DNA of 64,000 nt from Fimenecus sp045631225 (GTDB lineage: Bacteria; Bacillota; Clostridia; Oscillospirales; Acutalibacteraceae), in NCBI GenBank assembly GCA_045631225.1, contig JAZQUG010000010.1, forward strand, positions 30,348 through 94,347, written 5' to 3'. The translations under genes and the position numbers were made by a program. Below are positions 60,819-64,000 of this stretch, piece after piece; within the stretch, counting starts at the first letter, position 1, and the number at the start of each line of letters is the position of its first letter. The notes beneath the pieces were generated by a model. It was not told where the DNA came from, searched no databases, and saw nothing but the letters and a program-made list of their open reading frames with translations.

Positions 60819-62003
60819 TTAACCAAATTGTGAAAGTAAGAATCCTGCTGCAACAGCAGAACCGATAACACCTGCAACGTTAGGACCCATTGCATGCATC
60901 AAAAGGAAGTTAGATGGATTGTATTTTCTGCCTTCAACCTGTGAAACTCGAGCAGCCATAGGAACAGCAGAAACACCTGCAGAACCGATAAGCGGATTAA
61001 CTTTACCACCAGTAGCAATGTTCATAATCTTAGCAAAAATAACACCGCCGGCTGTTGAGAATGCAAACGCAAGCAAGCCGATACAAATAACAAGAAGTGT
61101 CTTCTTATTAAGGAATGCAGAACCCTCTGCAGTAGCACCAACTGTTGTACCGAGAAGAATCGTTACAATGTTGCAAAGTGAGTTCTGTGCTGTGTCTGAA
61201 AGTCTGTCTGTAAGTCCGCTTTCCTTGAAAAGGTTACCAAGCATAAGGAAACCGAGAAGAGGAGCAACAGATGGAAGAATAAGAACACAGATAATTGTAA
61301 CAACGATTGGGAAAATAATCTTTTCAGCCTTACTAACTGTTCTGAGCTGATTCATTTTGATTTCACGTTCTTTTTTAGTTGTGAGCAATTTCATAATTGG
61401 TGGCTGGATAAGTGGAATCAAAGCCATATATGAATATGCAGCAACTGCAATTGAACCTAAAAGGTGAGGAGCAAGTTTTCCTGTTAAGAAAATTGCTGTA
61501 GGACCGTCTGCACCACCAATGATAGCAATTGAAGCAGCTTCTTCAGGTGTAAATTCACCTGTGAGCATAGCAACGATAAATGCAACATAAATACCTAACT
61601 GTGCAGCTGCACCAAGTAAAAGGCTTGATGGGTTAGCAAGAAGGGGACCGAAGTCAGTCATTGCACCAACACCCATGAAGATAAGACAAGGGAAAATACT
61701 TGATTTAACACCTGCATAAATCAGTCTAAGTACACCTGTATCATACCAATGTGCATCAGGGTCTAAAAACGGATTATTGTCACCAACGAACGACATATTT
61801 GTTGGGTCAGCCATAATTTCCGGATAAATGTTAACAAGAAGCATACCGAAGGCAATCGGGATTAAAAGCAATGGCTCAAATTTCTTTACTATTGCAAAAT
61901 AGAACAGAACAATAGATACAAGAATCATAACCCAGTTTTGCCACGGAAGGTTAACAAAATTAGATTGATTGAAAAGCTCTATAAGAGCATCTATGATTTG
62001 CAT
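60819..62003 (-). CDS. oadB: sodium-pumping decarboxylase, beta subunit
   Basis: Membrane subunit that decarboxylates carboxybiotin and pumps sodium out. 394 residues with about nine or more helices; conserved stretches are FIAIIGGADGPTAIFLTGKLAPHLLGSIAVAAYSY (central Asp in GGADGPT) and GGVIFAKIMNIATGGKVNPLIGSAGVSAVPMAARVSQ. It is the last gene of the operon: carboxyltransferase, gamma-like subunit, biotin carrier, beta subunit. GGAGG lies before the ATG. Family members act on oxaloacetate, methylmalonyl-CoA or glutaconyl-CoA; the alpha subunit here is the oxaloacetate/pyruvate type. Confidence 0.93.
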   Translation of the reverse strand: MQIIDALIELFNQSNFVNLPWQNWVMILVSIVLFYFAIVKKFEPLLLIPIAFGMLLVNIYPEIMADPTNMSFVGDNNPFLDPDAHWYDTGVLRLIYAGVKSSIFPCLIFMGVGAMTDFGPLLANPSSLLLGAAAQLGIYVAFIVAMLTGEFTPEEAASIAIIGGADGPTAIFLTGKLAPHLLGSIAVAAYSYMALIPLIQPPIMKLLTTKKEREIKMNQLRTVSKAEKIIFPIVVTIICVLILPSVAPLLGFLMLGNLFKESGLTDRLSDTAQNSLCNIVTILLGTTVGATAEGSAFLNKKTLLVICIGLLAFAFSTAGGVIFAKIMNIATGGKVNPLIGSAGVSAVPMAARVSQVEGRKYNPSNFLLMHAMGPNVAGVIGSAVAAGFLLSQFG

Positions 62004-62021
62004 ATTCTGCCTCCTCCGGAA

Positions 62022-62438
62022 TTAACCGAGAACAGCAAGAACTTCGTCAGTAGCAACTGATGCACCTTTAGTAGCAATAACCTGCTTAACAGTACCTGAA
62101 CAAGGAGCAACGATTTCGTTTTCCATCTTCATAGCTTCAAGGATGAACATTACATCACCCTTCTTTTCAGCCTGACCTGCAGAAACATTGATGTTGAGGA
62201 TGTTGCCGGGCATGGGAGCTGTAACTTTAAGACCGTCACCTGCAACTGCAACGGGAGCAGGAGCTGCTGCGGGAGCTTCGGGAGCTGCTGCGGGTGCTGC
62301 AACAGGTGCTGCTACGGGAGCTGCAACTGCAACAGGAGCTGCTGCAACAGGAGCTTCTGTGATGTTTGTGATAACTGCTTCTGATTCTGTAACTTCAACT
62401 TCGTAATTTTTTCCGTTTAATGTAACTACATATTTCAT
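62022..62438 (-). CDS. biotin carboxyl carrier protein of the decarboxylase
   Basis: 138-residue biotin carrier: an N-terminal segment (MKYVVTLNGKNYEVEVTESE), a flexible Ala/Pro/Val linker of about 45 residues, and a biotinyl domain with the lysine motif EAMKMENEIVAP, near the C-terminus. It ferries CO2 from the carboxyltransferase to the beta subunit. It starts three bases after the gamma-like gene. The region is richer in G and C than the rest of the window, as expected for a strongly expressed Ala/Pro-rich protein. Confidence 0.94.
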   Translation of the reverse strand: MKYVVTLNGKNYEVEVTESEAVITNITEAPVAAAPVAVAAPVAAPVAAPAAAPEAPAAAPAPVAVAGDGLKVTAPMPGNILNINVSAGQAEKKGDVMFILEAMKMENEIVAPCSGTVKQVIATKGASVATDEVLAVLG

Positions 62439-62440
62439 TT

Positions 62441-62932
62441 TTAGTTCTCCTTTATAAGTCTGATTGATGAAAAATCAAGTCTTTCAAGCGGAATTCCGCT
62501 TGCATCGCTTACGATTGCCATGATAACTGCTGCTGTGGGTTCGTCAACATCGATAAGTTCGACTGAATCCTGCAAGCATTTTATTGAATGGAATGCAAGT
62601 CTGTTGAGAGGGATGCCTGTCTGATGGCTTACAAGAGCCATGATTACTGCAGCGTTTGCTTCCGAAACACCTTCAAGGCGAAGATAACCGGGTGTTACGG
62701 GAACTGCAACGGGAGCAGATGCTGCTGCGTGAGCTTCAGCCTTTGCTGCGGGAGCTTCCTGCTTTGTTTCTTCCTTTTTGTTTCCGCCTGCAACTTTATT
62801 GAAGATTTTTGAAATCATCATGATAAGAACTGCGATAAATGCAAGAACAATAAGAACGATAACAAAGCCGACACCTGATGTCTTGAGAGTGTCACCCATT
62901 CCCAACTGCATTTCAAGAAGTGATAATGTCAT
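62441..62932 (-). CDS. OadG-like gamma subunit with two C-terminal repeats
   Basis: About 163 residues. One transmembrane helix (VGFVIVLIVLAFIAVLIMMI) and an Ala/Lys/Glu linker match the gamma chain that anchors the carboxyltransferase to the membrane. The C-terminal half holds two copies of a motif, NAAVIMALVSHQTGIPLNRL and TAAVIMAIVSDASGIPLERL, each followed by a short strand. Classic OadG lacks these, so this is a fused or extended form. ATG at 62932 is chosen from GGAG eight bases upstream; a GTG three codons earlier overlaps that site. Confidence 0.82.
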   Translation of the reverse strand: MTLSLLEMQLGMGDTLKTSGVGFVIVLIVLAFIAVLIMMISKIFNKVAGGNKKEETKQEAPAAKAEAHAAASAPVAVPVTPGYLRLEGVSEANAAVIMALVSHQTGIPLNRLAFHSIKCLQDSVELIDVDEPTAAVIMAIVSDASGIPLERLDFSSIRLIKEN

Positions 62933-62946
62933 TGTCTGCACTCCTT

Positions 62947-64000
62947 TTAAATACTTTTGATTGAATAGCTGAATGTGCGTCTTCTCTTTTCTTCTCTCTT
63001 TTCGAAGAATGCTTCAGCCTGCTGGGGGAATGCGATGTATGAAAGCACATCTTCATCGCAGGTTGCTCTCTTGCCGAGATATTCTCTTGCAGCGGGAAGA
63101 CCGTCAGAGAGTGTATCTGCAAAACGGCATGTAACGGGCTGCTCATCACCGAGAACCTTTTTCATAAGGTCAGCATCAACTGTGCCGGGAGCCTGGCCGT
63201 ATTCGCCCTTGATGTAAGCCTGAACTTCCTTTGAAATATTCTTGTATCTCTCGCCTGCAAGAACGTTTGATGTTGCCTGAACACCAACCATCTGGCTCAT
63301 GGGAGTAACAAGAGGAGGATAACCGAGGTCTGCTCTTACTCTGGGAGTTTCTGCGAGAACCTCATCGAGCTTGTCGAGCTTGTTCATCTGTGTAAGCTGA
63401 GCAACAAGGTTTGAAAGCATACCGCCGGGAATCTGATAGTTGAGAGCATCTGTATCTGTTGCCATAACAACGGGATTAAGAAGCTTTGAATCAAGGCATT
63501 CTGCTCTGTAGCTCTTGAAGTACTTGTTTACATCCATAAGGATTTTATCATCAAGAGATACATCATAGCCGTACTGACGGAGCACGTATGCCATTGTTTC
63601 TGTTGCAGGCTGGCTTGTACCGCCTGACATACTTGAAAGTGCTGTATCGATGATATCTGCACCTGCTTCAACAGCCTTGAGAAGTGTCATGAAGCCGAGA
63701 CCTGTTGTTGAGTGTGTGTGAAGCACGAGGGGAAGCTTAACCTCAGCCTTGATAGCCTTAACAAGGTCGTATGCCTCCTTGGGGCTCATAACGCCTGCCA
63801 TATCCTTGATACAGATTGACTGAACACCCATCTTCTCAAGCTCCTTTGAAATTTCAACAAACTTTTCAAGTGTGTGAACAGGGCTTGTTGTGTAGCAGAT
63901 TGTACCTGATGCGATTGCGCCTGCCTTGAGTGTTTCATCAACTGCAACCTGAATGTTACGAAGGTCGTTGAGGGCATCGAAGATTCTGATAACGTCAATA
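62947..64000 (-). CDS. oadA: oxaloacetate decarboxylase alpha subunit (carboxyltransferase), N-terminus outside window
   Basis: Biotin-dependent carboxyltransferase that removes CO2 from oxaloacetate (or a related acid) onto biotin. The open frame continues through base 64000. Visible motifs are IRIFDALNDLRN, VQSICIKDMAGVMSPKEA (catalytic Lys), PLVLHTHSTTGLG (metal His pair) and the C-terminal PYC/OADA region ATCDEDVLSYIAFPQQAEAFF. No biotinyl domain is attached; the separate carrier gene supplies it. It is the first visible gene of the operon; its start and promoter lie beyond the window. Confidence 0.94.
   Translation of the reverse strand, partial: IDVIRIFDALNDLRNIQVAVDETLKAGAIASGTICYTTSPVHTLEKFVEISKELEKMGVQSICIKDMAGVMSPKEAYDLVKAIKAEVKLPLVLHTHSTTGLGFMTLLKAVEAGADIIDTALSSMSGGTSQPATETMAYVLRQYGYDVSLDDKILMDVNKYFKSYRAECLDSKLLNPVVMATDTDALNYQIPGGMLSNLVAQLTQMNKLDKLDEVLAETPRVRADLGYPPLVTPMSQMVGVQATSNVLAGERYKNISKEVQAYIKGEYGQAPGTVDADLMKKVLGDEQPVTCRFADTLSDGLPAAREYLGKRATCDEDVLSYIAFPQQAEAFFEKREEKRRRTFSYSIKSI

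Noticed and set aside
62188..62406. Plus-strand Ala/Gly/Thr-rich frame
   Set aside because: Antisense of the Ala/Pro linker of the biotin carrier.

Overview
The window comes from a low-GC, Gram-positive, spore-forming anaerobe, most likely a gut or rumen Oscillospiraceae/Ruminococcus-type Clostridia. The signs are: the order rnj-gdpP-rplI-dnaB-tilS-hpt-ftsH; a germination protein YpeB; a SpoIID-domain protein; a SigH-like sigma factor; a dockerin on a secreted subtilase; a BspA-like leucine-rich surface protein; a bile salt hydrolase; and a biotin-dependent, sodium-pumping decarboxylase operon. Most genes are housekeeping or cell-surface genes in short operons separated by clear intrinsic terminators.

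Layout. 1-1.9 kb: a truncated GPH sugar symporter and RNase HI (minus). 2.1-11.6 kb: RNA decay, c-di-AMP, ribosome, replication, tRNA modification, purine salvage and FtsH. 11.7-13.5 kb: an acetolactate synthase large subunit without a partner. 13.5-22.3 kb: a candidate structured RNA, the BspA-like protein, tRNA-Ser(CGA), a GH43 enzyme, an SH3/C39 secreted protein and the subtilase-LRR-dockerin protein. 22.3-26.3 kb: FliB-like protein, MFS transporter, bile salt hydrolase and a PnuC-type transporter behind a structured leader. 26.4-28.1 kb: small lipoprotein and YpeB (minus). 28.2-38.8 kb: cysteine desulfurase, ThiI, PncC, class B sortase, a catalytically dead sortase paralogue, a SpoIID chimera, GalE, LemA, TPM, HAD and RNase P RNA. 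38.9-43.6 kb: secreted lipase, RecD2, and a TPP riboswitch with ThiT. 44.57-52.60 kb: an inserted element. 53.4-60.8 kb: phosphohexomutase, sigma factor, small zinc-ribbon proteins, a membrane M28 peptidase, a GPH symporter and SfsA. 60.8-64 kb: the decarboxylase operon, running off the right edge.

The standout region is the roughly 8.03 kb AT-rich element that splits the comM/yifB (Mg-chelatase-like ATPase) gene just before its Walker A motif. All six of its genes point the same way as comM: a membrane-anchored endonuclease, a lipoprotein with the same C-terminal Cys/His module and Ser-rich 18-bp repeat linker, an AEP-type primase with a C-terminal HTH, a DUF3846-type protein, a MobV-like relaxase with an adjacent oriT-like site, and a large serine recombinase. 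Three of the genes (recombinase, DUF3846 protein, primase) are preceded by a 12-14 bp inverted repeat whose downstream arm is the ribosome binding site. At the recombinase the promoter -10 box lies in the hairpin loop, so only transcripts reading in from outside would carry the arm that hides the ribosome site. That looks like protection against read-through from the host gene.

Other points for follow-up are the dead sortase next to an intact one, the promoter-to-terminator candidate RNA upstream of the BspA gene, and the leader of the PnuC-type gene. All assignments come from reading the sequence; no database search was run.
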